Positions 35,473 to 44,266 of a DNA stretch of 64,000 nucleotides are shown piece after piece. Under the pieces are notes generated by a model. The model saw only the letters and a list, made by a program, of their open reading frames with translations, searched no databases and was not told the DNA's origin. The first letter of the stretch is position 1. Every line of letters begins with the position of its first letter. This stretch comes from Vreelandella neptunia. Lineage in GTDB: Bacteria > Pseudomonadota > Gammaproteobacteria > Pseudomonadales > Halomonadaceae. The position numbers were made by a program, and so were the translations under genes. Location: contig NZ_CP140255.1 in NCBI RefSeq assembly GCF_034479615.1, positions 3,100,001-3,164,000 on the forward strand. Direction: 5' to 3'.

Positions 35473-37611
35473 CTAGAAATCCAGCTGGTACCCCAGCGTG
35501 AAAGTGCGGCCTCGCCCAGTGAAGTAGTACTCATCGCTGATGCGTGCGGCTTGAGAGTAGTAAGTGAGGTAATCCTCATCGGTGAGGTTTTCGATACCCA
35601 CTGACACCCTGCCGGTGGGCAGGCGATAAGCCAGAGAAGCATCCACTAGACCATAGCCGTCAAAATCAAGCGCAGGATTATCGACGCTGCGATCGAAGTA
35701 GTAACTACCCTGCAAGCGCGTGGAAACGCGGTCGTTCCAGGTAGCGCTCCAGCCCAGTTTGAGCGTATCTGGGGCGATATTGATACCGGTGAGTTTGGTA
35801 TCCACACTGCCATCGCCATCCTGATCTGACTTGCCCTCAGTGTGGGCATAGGAGAGCGATAGATCGTGCTTGTCCGCCACCTGCATGTCGCCGGTAATCT
35901 CAACGCCTTGGATCTCGGTCTTCTCACGGCTGCCTACCCAGGTGCCATTCTGCTCGGTAAGCCGCTGGCCGTAATCCGAGTTGGACTCGTAGTAGCTGAT
36001 CTCTAGCCCGTAACCATCCCAGTCAAAACGCGCGCCGATTTCTCGGTTATCGGTAACAATAGGTTGAAGTTGCAGCAGGGTATCCACATCCTGGCCCGCC
36101 GTGCCAATGCCGCGCAGCACCCGTCCCACGTCAGGCATGCCAAACCCTTCCGAGTAGTTGGCATACAGCTGAGCCCAATCGGTTGCTTGATAGGTTAAGC
36201 CGACGTTATACAACGTCTCATCGAAGCTGGGTTTGCCGCCATCAACGGTAACGTTGTCTTGAGTAATATTGCTGCGGTCGATGGTTTGAAAGGTATCTAC
36301 CTCAAGCTCAGCATGCTCGTGACGCACCCCGGCATGCAGCGTGAGAGGATCCGCGAGCTTAAACTGGCCCTGCAGGAAAGGCGCCAAATTACGATAGCGG
36401 CTTTCCGGCACATAGGTACGCCCGGTATGCACCAGCATTTGACTTGTTTCGTCTTCCAATACGTCCAAACCAACCGTCACCCCCAAACGGTCGTCCAGCA
36501 TACCGTCACGGTTTAAGGTGAATTTGGCGCCCGTTTTGTCAGATTCATTGCGTGTCTGGTCATACTGGGTATCCCCTGCACTATCCAGATAAGGGAAAAA
36601 TGGCGTAGTGGCAAAGCGTGCGCGGAAGCGCTGACGATACACTTGGGCATCCAGCTCGTTGCCAAACCAGTCAGCGTGAGAGTAGGAAAGCCGCGCCGAG
36701 GTCACTTCGTTGAACCCAGGCTCGCCGTCACGACGGCCTTTGCGTGCCGTGGTGGGAACACCTGCGGAGCGGTCACCGGCTACCGGTACGTAGTCGTTGC
36801 CCTCTTCCAAATCGAAGTGGTTCAGCGAGAACTCGATATTCTGGTTGTCGTCGATCCAGTAGCCCAGCTTGCCGAAAAGATCGTAGCTTTCCGAGTTTTG
36901 CAGCTCGCCTGGGTAGGCGATACCGACCACCTCATCGTTGCCATCGTAAAAAACCCCGCGCTCCTGACGCGTTGCTGCGGCAACGAAATCCCAGTCGCCT
37001 TGCTGGCCGCTAATGCGGTAGTCCAGCTTGTTGCCTAGCCCATCCGACTGGAGATCATCATCCATGGTCAGGCTAATCCCTGCGTGCTGGCTAATGCCTC
37101 CGCCTTCGGCACGCCGGGTCACCAGGTTGATCAAGCCACCCGTAGCGCCTAAACCATGCTCGGCGCTGGCGCCATGGATCACTTCAATACGCTCAACCAT
37201 GGAAAGATCAATGGTATAGCTATCCCGCGAGCTGTCGCGCAAAGGGTTGGACTGCGGCACCCCGTCAATCAGGAACAGGGCATCACGGCCGCGGAACGTT
37301 TCACCCGCGTTGGAGAGCTTTTGGCGGCTGGGGGAATAAGAGGGAATCAGGTTGCTAAGCACCTGGCCCGGGTCGTCGGTGATGGCCAGCTGCTGCTCGA
37401 TCTGTTCACGGGTAATGATCGTAACCCGCTGTGGTGTTTGGCCCGCTTTGCTATGGCTGCGGGTGGCCGTCACCACCATGGTCGAGTCGGCATCACTGGC
37501 GCCGCTTTGCGATTCTGTAGAAGCAGACTCCTGCCCATAAGCATGGCTGGCAGCTACCAAACCGGCGAGTGTCACCGTAGGCCAAAATACCTGGCGTTTC
37601 TTAGTGTACAT
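35473..37611 (-). CDS. TonB-dependent siderophore receptor
   Basis: The 712-residue outer-membrane receptor has a signal peptide (AGLVAASHAYG), a TonB-box-like STMVVTATR, a plug domain (GRDALFLIDGVPQSN, ERIEVIHGASAEHGLGATGG) and a 22-strand barrel ending in the outer-membrane signature aromatic (GRGRTFTLGYQLDF). Barrel motifs such as ENLTDEDYLTYYSQ are typical. The plug resembles IutA/hydroxamate-type receptors, but the ligand cannot be fixed. A Fur-like palindrome lies 60 bp upstream. The gene separates the permease operon from its ATPase. Confidence 0.93.
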   Translation of the reverse strand: MYTKKRQVFWPTVTLAGLVAASHAYGQESASTESQSGASDADSTMVVTATRSHSKAGQTPQRVTIITREQIEQQLAITDDPGQVLSNLIPSYSPSRQKLSNAGETFRGRDALFLIDGVPQSNPLRDSSRDSYTIDLSMVERIEVIHGASAEHGLGATGGLINLVTRRAEGGGISQHAGISLTMDDDLQSDGLGNKLDYRISGQQGDWDFVAAATRQERGVFYDGNDEVVGIAYPGELQNSESYDLFGKLGYWIDDNQNIEFSLNHFDLEEGNDYVPVAGDRSAGVPTTARKGRRDGEPGFNEVTSARLSYSHADWFGNELDAQVYRQRFRARFATTPFFPYLDSAGDTQYDQTRNESDKTGAKFTLNRDGMLDDRLGVTVGLDVLEDETSQMLVHTGRTYVPESRYRNLAPFLQGQFKLADPLTLHAGVRHEHAELEVDTFQTIDRSNITQDNVTVDGGKPSFDETLYNVGLTYQATDWAQLYANYSEGFGMPDVGRVLRGIGTAGQDVDTLLQLQPIVTDNREIGARFDWDGYGLEISYYESNSDYGQRLTEQNGTWVGSREKTEIQGVEITGDMQVADKHDLSLSYAHTEGKSDQDGDGSVDTKLTGINIAPDTLKLGWSATWNDRVSTRLQGSYYFDRSVDNPALDFDGYGLVDASLAYRLPTGRVSVGIENLTDEDYLTYYSQAARISDEYYFTGRGRTFTLGYQLDF

Positions 37612-37669
37612 CTAGTTTTTATCCCCCTGCTTTTGAGTGAACCTTACCGTGAAAACGTAATCTACATCT

Positions 37670-37688
37670 AAATAATAATGATTATTTT
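37670..37688. promoter_or_regulatory. Fur box candidate upstream of TonB receptor
   Basis: AAATAAT-AATG-ATTATTT (37670-37687) is a perfect inverted repeat. Aligned to the E. coli 19-bp Fur consensus, about 13 positions agree. It is placed in the promoter region of the receptor gene. Confidence 0.65.
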
Positions 37689-37832
37689 ATGCATATAAGT
37701 CACAAAGGTCTACTCAAGCGGAACGAAGTGTTCAGGGTAACGAGACTATTTCTCCCCCTTTCTTACCCCCATTTCCTCTACGGCCGACGTTTAAAGTAAT
37801 GAGCAATTTCGTGCTGAGCAATGGCAAATATT

Positions 37833-37851
37833 GAAAATGAGAATATTTTGG
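37833..37851. promoter_or_regulatory. Fur box-like site upstream of ABC ATPase
   Basis: GAAAATGAGAATATTTTGG agrees with about 12 of 19 Fur consensus positions, as GAAAAT-GAGAAT-ATTTTG hexamers. It ends 30 bp before the ATPase start. Confidence 0.45.
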
Positions 37852-37881
37852 CTTACGGTTCTGCCTGCTTAAACAACCCCA

Positions 37882-38745
37882 ATGAGCACATTCATGACAC
37901 AGCCTTCTCATCAGCCACCTCGCTTGACGGGCGAAGCCCTGCACGCGGGCTATGACACTCGACGTGTACTGGATGGTGTCGACATTGCGATTGAGGAAGG
38001 CAAGCTCACGGTGCTTTTGGGGCCCAATGGCAGTGGCAAGTCGACGCTGCTGAAAACCCTTGCCCGTACGCTTATGCCTAGTGGCGGGCATGTGTATTTG
38101 GACGGTAAGGATATCCATCGCAGCAAAACGAGAGAGGTCGCCAAGCGTCTGGGAATTCTGCCCCAAGGCCCGGTAGCGCCTGAGGGGCTGAGCGTAAAGC
38201 AGTTGGTGGGAATGGGGCGTTTTCCGCATCAAGGGTTATGGCAGAAAAATGCTCAGCAGGACGCAGAAGCTATTCGTGAGGCCATGGCGTATACCCGCGT
38301 GACGGAGTTTGCCGAGCGCAACGTCGATGCGCTCTCCGGCGGCCAGCGCCAGCGCTGCTGGATTGCCATGGTGCTGGCCCAGCAAACCGACCTGATCCTG
38401 CTTGATGAGCCCACTACTTTTCTGGATCTGAAGGTACAGGTAGATTTGCTGGAACTGCTTTCGCGCCTGGCCCACGAGAAAGGCCGCACCCTACTACTGG
38501 TACTCCACGATCTAAACCTGGCCGCCGCCTATGCCGATCAGTTAGTGATGATGTGTGATGGCCGTATCGTCACCAGCGGCGCACCTAGCGAGGTCTTTAC
38601 CGCAACCAATCTCAAGCGCGTCTTTGACCTTGATGCCCATGTCATCCACGACCCTGAAAGCGGCAGCCCGATTTGCGTACCGCGTAAGCGTAGCCAACCC
38701 GCCACTGAACATAATGCCCATCACCAGCAACGCTTTGTATCGTGA
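37882..38745 (+). CDS. Iron-siderophore ABC transporter ATP-binding protein
   Basis: The 287-residue ATPase has Walker A GPNGSGKST, signature LSGGQRQR, Walker B LILLDEPTTFLDL and the switch His in LLVLHDLNLAAAYADQ. It belongs to the FecE/FepC/BtuD family. Either ATG 37882 or ATG 37894 could be the start; neither has a good ribosome site. It is divergent from the receptor and shares the iron-regulated promoter region. It presumably energises the permeases at 33350 and 34351. Confidence 0.93.
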   Translation: MSTFMTQPSHQPPRLTGEALHAGYDTRRVLDGVDIAIEEGKLTVLLGPNGSGKSTLLKTLARTLMPSGGHVYLDGKDIHRSKTREVAKRLGILPQGPVAPEGLSVKQLVGMGRFPHQGLWQKNAQQDAEAIREAMAYTRVTEFAERNVDALSGGQRQRCWIAMVLAQQTDLILLDEPTTFLDLKVQVDLLELLSRLAHEKGRTLLLVLHDLNLAAAYADQLVMMCDGRIVTSGAPSEVFTATNLKRVFDLDAHVIHDPESGSPICVPRKRSQPATEHNAHHQQRFVS

Positions 38746-38748
38746 TAC

Positions 38749-38784
38749 TTGAACACGCTAATCAACCCGCCAAGGATCAATAAT
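38749..38784. repeat. Imperfect 36-nt direct repeat, left copy
   Basis: This segment matches 40880-40915 over 36 positions with five mismatches and no gap (31/36). The shared 3' part is GGATCAATAAT. The copies lie on either side of the NERD-helicase gene, 2131 bp apart. Confidence 0.8.
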
Positions 38785-38825
38785 TGGAAAGGTGCAACCA
38801 GCATGCTGGTCATCCCGCACCAAAA
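38758..38825 (-). pseudogene. 3' remnant of a vapC/fitB-type toxin gene
   Basis: Read on the minus strand, this stretch ends with codons for FPIIDPWRVD and a TAG stop at 38760-38758. The toxin fragment at 40889-41055 ends SIIDPWRVE. Upstream residues (LVRDDQHAGCT) are only weakly toxin-like, and no start or PIN acidic residues are present. It is probably the decayed tail of a second PIN-toxin gene, or a piece copied with the repeat. Confidence 0.5.
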
Positions 38826-38942
38826 TGGAAGGCGATATAAAGAGGTAATTAGTTGTGCCGGGCTCACTCTGTTATTAAGATGATTTAGCGATCACGCATC
38901 TAATAAGCAGCAGGCAACACCGCTTTTACGGAACACTACAAT

Positions 38943-40781
38943 ATGGCTACCATCCTTCCAGCGTTAAGCACCATTACCCGAATGACCAGCGGCGAACGTC
39001 GTTTTGGTCAACGGCTGGAAAGCCTCCTGGAAGATAACTATCTAGTTTGGTACGACATTCCGATTGGGCGGCAGCGCCGATATCCGGATTTTATTCTGCT
39101 ATACCCTAGTCGCGGTCTGCTCTTTCTAGAAGTCAAAGATTGGAAAATTGACACCCTGCGTTCGATGACGCCAGAACGGGCGGAAATCGTCACAAACGAA
39201 GGGCTCAAAACCGTCAGCAACCCTTTGCAGCAAGCTCGGCAGTGTTCATTTACCGCCATTAACCAATTGGAACGAGATCCTCAGCTTACTCAAACCAACA
39301 CACGCTACAAGGGTAAACTTTGCTTCCCATATGGCCACGGCGTCGTCTTTCCCAATATCACTCGTCGCCAGTGGAATGAGGCTGTCAGCGCAGAAGATCA
39401 GGAACGAATACTCCCCGCCCATCGGCTTATCTGTAAAGATGAGATGCTCCCCACGACCGATCCAGAAGCATTTCAGCAGCGCTTGTGGGGTATGTTTGAT
39501 TACAACTTTGGCGGGGAGCTAAGCGTACCACAAATTGATCGGATTCGTTGGCAGCTGTTTCCAGAAGTACGCATTGACTCGCCAACTCAAGATCTCTTTG
39601 ACGACGAAGAAGATACTCAGCACGCTGTTGAAATGATTCCGGATGTCGTACGCGTAATGGATCTTCAGCAAGAGCGGCTGGCACGCAATATGGGCGATGG
39701 CCATCGTGTGATTCATGGGGTGGCGGGCTCTGGCAAAACACTGATCTTAGGCTATCGCTGCCTGCACTTGGCTCAGGCTGTCCAAAAGCCAATGCTCGTG
39801 CTGTGCTTCAACATTACGCTTGCAGCTCGATTGCGCAAGTTCATTGCCGAAAAAGGCATTGCGGAAAAAGTGCAGGTTCATCACTTCCATGAGTGGTGTA
39901 AGCGGCAGCTTGATACCTACGATATCAAAACGCTGCCTGGCAGCAAGCCCGCTTACGAAAGGCAGGTAGAAAGCGTGATTAACGCAGTCGACGAGGGGTG
40001 GATACCTCGTGCTCAATACAGCGCGTTAATGATTGATGAAGGCCACGACTTTGAACAGGCTTGGCTAAAGCTTGTAGTACAGATGATCGACCCCACCACC
40101 AACTCGTTATTACTTCTCTATGACGATGCCCAATCAATTTACCAGAAGCAGTCTTTAAAATTTCCGCTCTCTACAGCAGGCATTCAGGCGCGTGGGCGAA
40201 CGACTATCTTAAAGCTAAACTATCGTAATACTCGGGAAATTCTTACCTTCGCCTACGATTTTGCTAAAGACTTTCTACAATCCCACGATGCGGACGACGA
40301 CCATATCCCGCTGATTAAACCAGAAGTGGCGGGTGTTAGCGGCCCCACTCCCGCCTTTCGCCTGCGCCACAATAAAGAGGACGAAGCTCGCTATATCGCT
40401 CACTGCGTGAAACGTTGGCGTGAAGACGGCAGCGAGTTAAACAGTATTGCCATTATCTATGCCCACAACACTCAAGGTAAACGCTTCCATAGTGCCCTTC
40501 AGGAAGCGGGTATTCCTAGTCGCTGTCTCCAAGATGCCGCCACCAAACGAGAGTATGACCCGATGGCCGATGAGGTAGTGCTGCTTAGCCGACAGAGTAG
40601 TAAAGGGCTGGAATTTGATACTGTGCTGCTATGTGGCGTGGGTGAACTTGCCGACAATGAAGAGCGCTATGCCCAAGAGACTCGCCTATTGTACGTCGGT
40701 ATGACCCGCGCCCGCCGTCGCTTAATGATAACCAGCAGCAAGTTAAACGCATACACTGAACGGCTGGCCGAGCTGGCCTAA
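38943..40781 (+). CDS. NERD nuclease domain-UvrD/Rep helicase fusion
   Basis: The 612-residue protein begins with a nuclease-related (NERD) domain whose PD-(D/E)XK residues are visible: YPDFILL (D49) and FLEVKDW (E63, K65). A superfamily-1 helicase follows: Walker A GVAGSGKT (residues 259-266), LMIDEGHDF, KLNYRNTREIL, SSKGLEFDTVLL and motif VI LLYVGMTRARRRL. All key residues of both parts look intact. The same architecture is reported for single-gene phage defence nuclease-helicases (Nhi type), so a role in immunity or in processing foreign DNA is a reasonable inference but is not shown. It stands alone in a small island between two vapC-tail repeats and next to an IS30 element. The ATG at 38943 has only a weak upstream GGA. 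Confidence 0.9.
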   Translation: MATILPALSTITRMTSGERRFGQRLESLLEDNYLVWYDIPIGRQRRYPDFILLYPSRGLLFLEVKDWKIDTLRSMTPERAEIVTNEGLKTVSNPLQQARQCSFTAINQLERDPQLTQTNTRYKGKLCFPYGHGVVFPNITRRQWNEAVSAEDQERILPAHRLICKDEMLPTTDPEAFQQRLWGMFDYNFGGELSVPQIDRIRWQLFPEVRIDSPTQDLFDDEEDTQHAVEMIPDVVRVMDLQQERLARNMGDGHRVIHGVAGSGKTLILGYRCLHLAQAVQKPMLVLCFNITLAARLRKFIAEKGIAEKVQVHHFHEWCKRQLDTYDIKTLPGSKPAYERQVESVINAVDEGWIPRAQYSALMIDEGHDFEQAWLKLVVQMIDPTTNSLLLLYDDAQSIYQKQSLKFPLSTAGIQARGRTTILKLNYRNTREILTFAYDFAKDFLQSHDADDDHIPLIKPEVAGVSGPTPAFRLRHNKEDEARYIAHCVKRWREDGSELNSIAIIYAHNTQGKRFHSALQEAGIPSRCLQDAATKREYDPMADEVVLLSRQSSKGLEFDTVLLCGVGELADNEERYAQETRLLYVGMTRARRRLMITSSKLNAYTERLAELA

Positions 40782-40836
40782 GGTGTACCATTTGATGGGC
40801 TGGAAGCGCGGCGGATAAGCCCACTACTTCTCTAGG

Positions 40837-40856
40837 TCTGTAGATACAGATTGTTT
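40837..40856 (+). terminator. Weak terminator candidate after NERD-helicase
   Basis: TCTGT-AGAT-ACAGA (40837-40850) followed by TTGTTT lies 56 bp past the helicase stop. The stem is short. Confidence 0.35.
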
Positions 40857-40879
40857 AGCAACACTGTGCTTCGTCAGCA

Positions 40880-40915
40880 TTGAAGACGCTACTCGACTCG
40901 CCAGGGATCAATAAT
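40880..40915. repeat. Imperfect 36-nt direct repeat, right copy
   Basis: This is the partner of 38749-38784 (31/36 identical, same orientation). It covers the last codons and stop of the interrupted vapC gene. Confidence 0.8.
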
Positions 40916-41055
40916 GGAGATGCCTAAATGCTCGAAATCTTTCACATTGCGGGTAGCAAGCTGGGCGTGGTGCTGCTGACAAATGGCGGCGATTTGAGCA
41001 TCAGCAGAATGCACTACCCGGCCGGAACGCTCGCTGTCGGCAACTAACGTTGCAT

Positions 41056-42157
41056 CCTGGATTCATAGAATAACCGCAGCACTTTGGACCACAAGGTAGA
41101 GGCAGGAGGGTCAGCGCCGGTACCCTCTCTGCCTTACCTACCAAAGTGAAGCAGAGCATGGGATACCGACAACTGACCCAGAGCCAACGATACCAAATTT
41201 TTGCCTATCTTGAGACCGGCATTAGCCAGCGAAAGATAGCTAAGGCGATTGGTGTCCATAGCAGTACCATTAGTCGCGAGATAAAGCGCAACGGTCTGAC
41301 CAGTGGTTATGCGCCTGAACAGGCTCAATCGGCAAGTGATCAGCGTCGACGCACTGCCTGGAAAGTGACGAAGCGGCTGCCCAGCCTGATTCGCTGGGTC
41401 ACTGACCAATTGATGGACGAATGGAGCCCTCAGCAAATCAGTGGCTTCATGGCCAATGCCAACGGGGTCTGCGTAAGCCATCAATGGATCTATGCGTTAA
41501 TCTGGGACGACAAGAAGCACGGTGGAACCTTATGGAAACGGCTCCGACTGCCACGCCAGCGGCGCTATCAGCGCCAATTGGCTAAGCGGGCGGGGTTAGG
41601 CAAAATCCCGCACCGAGTAGGCATTGAGCAGCGCCCTGCCAAGGTGGAAGAACGGCGCCATATCGGCCATTGGGAAGGCGACACGGTGCTTAAGGGCCAC
41701 AAAGAATCTGGACTGGTGACCCTGGTCGAAAGACGCAGTGGCTACCTCTTGGCAGCGCGGCTGCCAACAATCACCGCCACTAGAACGGCTCAGGCAATGA
41801 CGCGGTTATTGGCACCACGCCGAGGGGCAGTGCACTCCATCACTTTGGATAATGGGTCGGAATTCGCTGAGCACCGGAAAGTTGCCAAGGCCGTCTCGGC
41901 TAAGACCTATTTTTGCGACCCGTACCGCTCATGCCAGCGTGGTACTAATGAAAACACCAATGGTCTGATTAGGCAGTATTTTCCTAAAGGTACTGACTTT
42001 CGCAAAGTGACCAATGCCGAGCTACGAAGTGTCGTCAATAAGCTAAACGATAGACCAAGGAAGCGACTGGGATACCGAACCCCAGCGCAGGTGTTCTTAG
42101 GCGAATACTTAGGAGCACTAGAAACCGCAGGTGCTGCACTTACTAGTTGAATCCAGG
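41056..42157 (+). mobile_element. Complete IS30-family insertion sequence
   Basis: The 1102-bp element has 27-bp imperfect terminal inverted repeats (41056-41082 and 42131-42157; outer 10 and inner 7 bases identical, 21 of 27 overall). They begin CCTGGATTCA and are flanked by the 2-bp duplication AT (41054-41055 and 42158-42159). Length, repeat size and short target duplication fit IS30. The single transposase gene ends inside the right repeat. Confidence 0.93.
41158..42150 (+). CDS. IS30 family transposase
   Basis: This transposase of about 330 residues has an N-terminal helix-turn-helix (TQSQRYQIFAYLETGISQRK, VHSSTISREIKRNG) and the IS30 DDE core: HWEGDTV, TLDNGSEFAEH, and the Glu in NENTNGLIRQYFPKGTDF. 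An in-frame GTG at 41146 would add four residues. ATG 41158 gives the start MGYRQLTQSQRY, typical of the family. The frame is intact, so the element may still move. Confidence 0.95.
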   Translation: MGYRQLTQSQRYQIFAYLETGISQRKIAKAIGVHSSTISREIKRNGLTSGYAPEQAQSASDQRRRTAWKVTKRLPSLIRWVTDQLMDEWSPQQISGFMANANGVCVSHQWIYALIWDDKKHGGTLWKRLRLPRQRRYQRQLAKRAGLGKIPHRVGIEQRPAKVEERRHIGHWEGDTVLKGHKESGLVTLVERRSGYLLAARLPTITATRTAQAMTRLLAPRRGAVHSITLDNGSEFAEHRKVAKAVSAKTYFCDPYRSCQRGTNENTNGLIRQYFPKGTDFRKVTNAELRSVVNKLNDRPRKRLGYRTPAQVFLGEYLGALETAGAALTS

Positions 42158-42411
42158 ATAATAGGCAGCGGCTACTTCATCAAAAGGTAAAACACGGTCG
42201 GTAAAGTCTTCTTCAAACATCTCGGCGGCTAGCTGTGCAAAGCGCTGCTTACGCTTGCCATCAGGCAAACGTTCAATGCCGTAAAGAATTTCGGCCACGG
42301 TAATAGCGGTTATCGTGACGCCGAGAGGCTCCTCAGCATTAAGCCAATTAACTACCCTCATATTGGGCGCAGGGCGCATCAATTCCGACAATATGTTGGT
42401 GTCAAGAATAA

Positions 42412-42654
42412 TCACGACTCAAAGTCCGCGGCTCTTGGCTTTTCCTCACGTTTTGGCAACGCTAATTCCAATTCGCCCTCAGCGGCAAAACGCTGATGAA
42501 TGCGACTTCCCAACCCACCCTGTTGTGGCTTTACTAACGCCTTGCGAAGAATAAGCCGTACCTCTTCTTCCATAGAATGCCCATGGCTCGCCGCTTGAAC
42601 GCGGAGCTGCGCTTTGAGTTCATCATCCAAATTACGCACCGTTATAGTTGCCAT
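42412..42654 (-). CDS. vapB: FitA/VapB-type ribbon-helix-helix antitoxin
   Basis: The 80-residue protein has an N-terminal ribbon-helix-helix DNA-binding region (TITVRNLDDELKAQLRVQAA, HGHSMEEEVRLILRKAL) and a C-terminal tail that would bind the toxin. ATG 42654 has AAGGG upstream; a GTG at 42660 is a poorer choice. It is intact and overlaps the start of the interrupted toxin gene. With the toxin broken, it may persist as an orphan that can still bind its promoter or neutralise related toxins. Confidence 0.88.
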   Translation of the reverse strand: MATITVRNLDDELKAQLRVQAASHGHSMEEEVRLILRKALVKPQQGGLGSRIHQRFAAEGELELALPKREEKPRAADFES

Positions 42655-42740
42655 TTGCACACCCTTTTCATTGCTAACACTGACATCATTGATTGCAATG
42701 ATAGCACATGATGAAATACGGAACGGCGGGCAGCCCTGAC

Positions 42741-44087
42741 CTAAGGGGCTTTCTCCAACAAATACTCAGCCACTGCCTGATAAGCTGGGAGTGAGGTGGG
42801 GTCGTTGGCGGCATTGCCTGCCACCGGGTGTGATGCAAAGCGCACTATTACCATCTCCGCGGTGGGGTCGATGTATATCGTTTGCCCATGCACACCGCGG
42901 GCAGCAAATGCACCATGGTCGTTATGCAGCGACCACCACATGCCACGGTAACTGCCGCCAGGTAAATAGCGGTAACCTGCAGCGGCAAACGCTTGCCTGT
43001 CACCCCCTTGACGAATACGTTCTATCGCCGCAGCAGGAAATAGCCGTTCTCCGTCAATAACACCTTCACTCAGCACCAACTGTCCTACTCTGGCCATATC
43101 CCTCAGGCCTGCACTTAAACCACCACCAGCAAACGGTGTACCGATGGAGTCAACGGTAAAGTAGCCATCCTGCTCGGCGCCTATGCGTTGCCAAATTCGC
43201 GATGACAGCAACGACGTCACTGACTCGCCCGTGGTGCGCGCAATTACCCAACCGAGCGCATCGGTATTGATTGTTTTATAGCCAAACACCTGACCATGCT
43301 CACCTTCCGGCTGTACGGTGGCTAAATACTCATAGTAAGTGCGTGGCCCAGAGTAGCCTTCAGGCTTGAGGAGCGGGCTTGCCGCTGCGTTGTAAGCCCA
43401 AATTTCCGCATTGGGGTCGCTGTAATCTTCGCTATAGGCAAGGCCTGTGGTCATTTCTAGCAACTGCTGCACGGTGGCATTGCCAAAAGCGCTATTGGCC
43501 AGTTCTGGCAATATGTCGCCGACGAGCGCCTCTTCATCCAACGCTCCTTCCGCTACCAGTATTTCCCCCAACAGGCCGGTCATCGACTTAGTCACCGACA
43601 TTGCCCCGTGCTGGCCCGCCTCATCTAAACAGCCAGCGTAGTACTCATACACTACTTGCCCCTGATGAAGAATCAGCAGGCCATCAGTGTAGTTCTCGTT
43701 CAGCGACGCCTGCCACGTCATGGGTTCACTACCGTCAAGCGGGGTAAACATCACACCGTTGATGGCGTCATCCAGCGCGTAGGTAAGCGGCGAAGGTGAC
43801 CCTAACCCACGGCTTACCTGTTTAGTGGGCAGCAATTCGCGGAAGTGGCACACCGTCCAGCGCATTTTAGGAAAGCTAAAGTAATTGGAGTCAGGTTGGC
43901 CAATTACCCGTTCAGAAACAGGCGGAAATCCCTGCATCCAGCCCAACCGGTTAGGGTCTGATTCCTCGGCGCTTAACACGTCAGCCTGCGCAGCGGCGGT
44001 GTCTACCCACTTAAGCAACATGACGGACAACACGGCGGGAAGCGCAAACGGCAATGCTAAGACGAACCGACGGGATAAACGTGGCAT
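42741..44087 (-). CDS. Exported serine hydrolase, class-C beta-lactamase-like
   Basis: The 448-residue protein starts with a twin-arginine-like signal (SRRFVLALPFALPAVL), suggesting export by Tat. It has a beta-lactamase/6-aminohexanoate-hydrolase fold: the nucleophile Ser in MSVTKSMTGLL (SxxK), a YKTINTDALGWV segment at the usual YxN place, and GGGLSAGLRDMARVGQL. The ATG at 44087 follows AGGAG. Such proteins hydrolyse esters or amides; resistance to beta-lactams is not implied. It has no obvious operon partner. Confidence 0.85.
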   Translation of the reverse strand: MPRLSRRFVLALPFALPAVLSVMLLKWVDTAAAQADVLSAEESDPNRLGWMQGFPPVSERVIGQPDSNYFSFPKMRWTVCHFRELLPTKQVSRGLGSPSPLTYALDDAINGVMFTPLDGSEPMTWQASLNENYTDGLLILHQGQVVYEYYAGCLDEAGQHGAMSVTKSMTGLLGEILVAEGALDEEALVGDILPELANSAFGNATVQQLLEMTTGLAYSEDYSDPNAEIWAYNAAASPLLKPEGYSGPRTYYEYLATVQPEGEHGQVFGYKTINTDALGWVIARTTGESVTSLLSSRIWQRIGAEQDGYFTVDSIGTPFAGGGLSAGLRDMARVGQLVLSEGVIDGERLFPAAAIERIRQGGDRQAFAAAGYRYLPGGSYRGMWWSLHNDHGAFAARGVHGQTIYIDPTAEMVIVRFASHPVAGNAANDPTSLPAYQAVAEYLLEKAP

Positions 44088-44266
44088 AACCGACTCCTGG
44101 GTGGGCTGTTCTGCACAAAGGTGGACAGTCAGCGTCCTCAGTATAGCTAGAAATACACCTTATTTTCTTTGAATGGCGAGATTTAATACATCGGTTAATG
44201 GAGTAAGTACATTTATCGGTGATCGGTAAGCAATTTCTCACCGATCACCTTCGGTAGCACTTAGCT

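Larger units (their letters stand above)
40889..42415 (-). pseudogene. vapC: vapC/fitB-type PIN toxin gene interrupted by IS30 element
   Basis: The 5' part (42415 to 42158) encodes MIILDTNILSELM through DEVAAAYY. The 3' part (41053 to 40889) encodes ATLVADSERSGRVVHSADAQ and onward to IIDPWRVE and a TAG. Removing the element and one copy of the 2-bp target duplication rejoins the frame exactly (TAT TAT GCA ACG), giving 140 residues, the usual VapC/FitB length. The interrupted frame now ends in the inserted sequence as PGFN, removing the C-terminal PIN residues, so the toxin should be inactive. Its ATG overlaps the antitoxin stop by ATGA. Confidence 0.9.

Noticed and set aside
37732..38232. Open frame on the minus strand overlapping the siderophore ATPase gene
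   Set aside because: It is antisense to a clear ABC ATPase, has no family resemblance and no ribosome site.
42741..44087. Antibiotic resistance beta-lactamase
   Set aside because: The SxxK motif is present, but the rest matches broad serine hydrolases with a Tat-like signal; resistance function is not supported.
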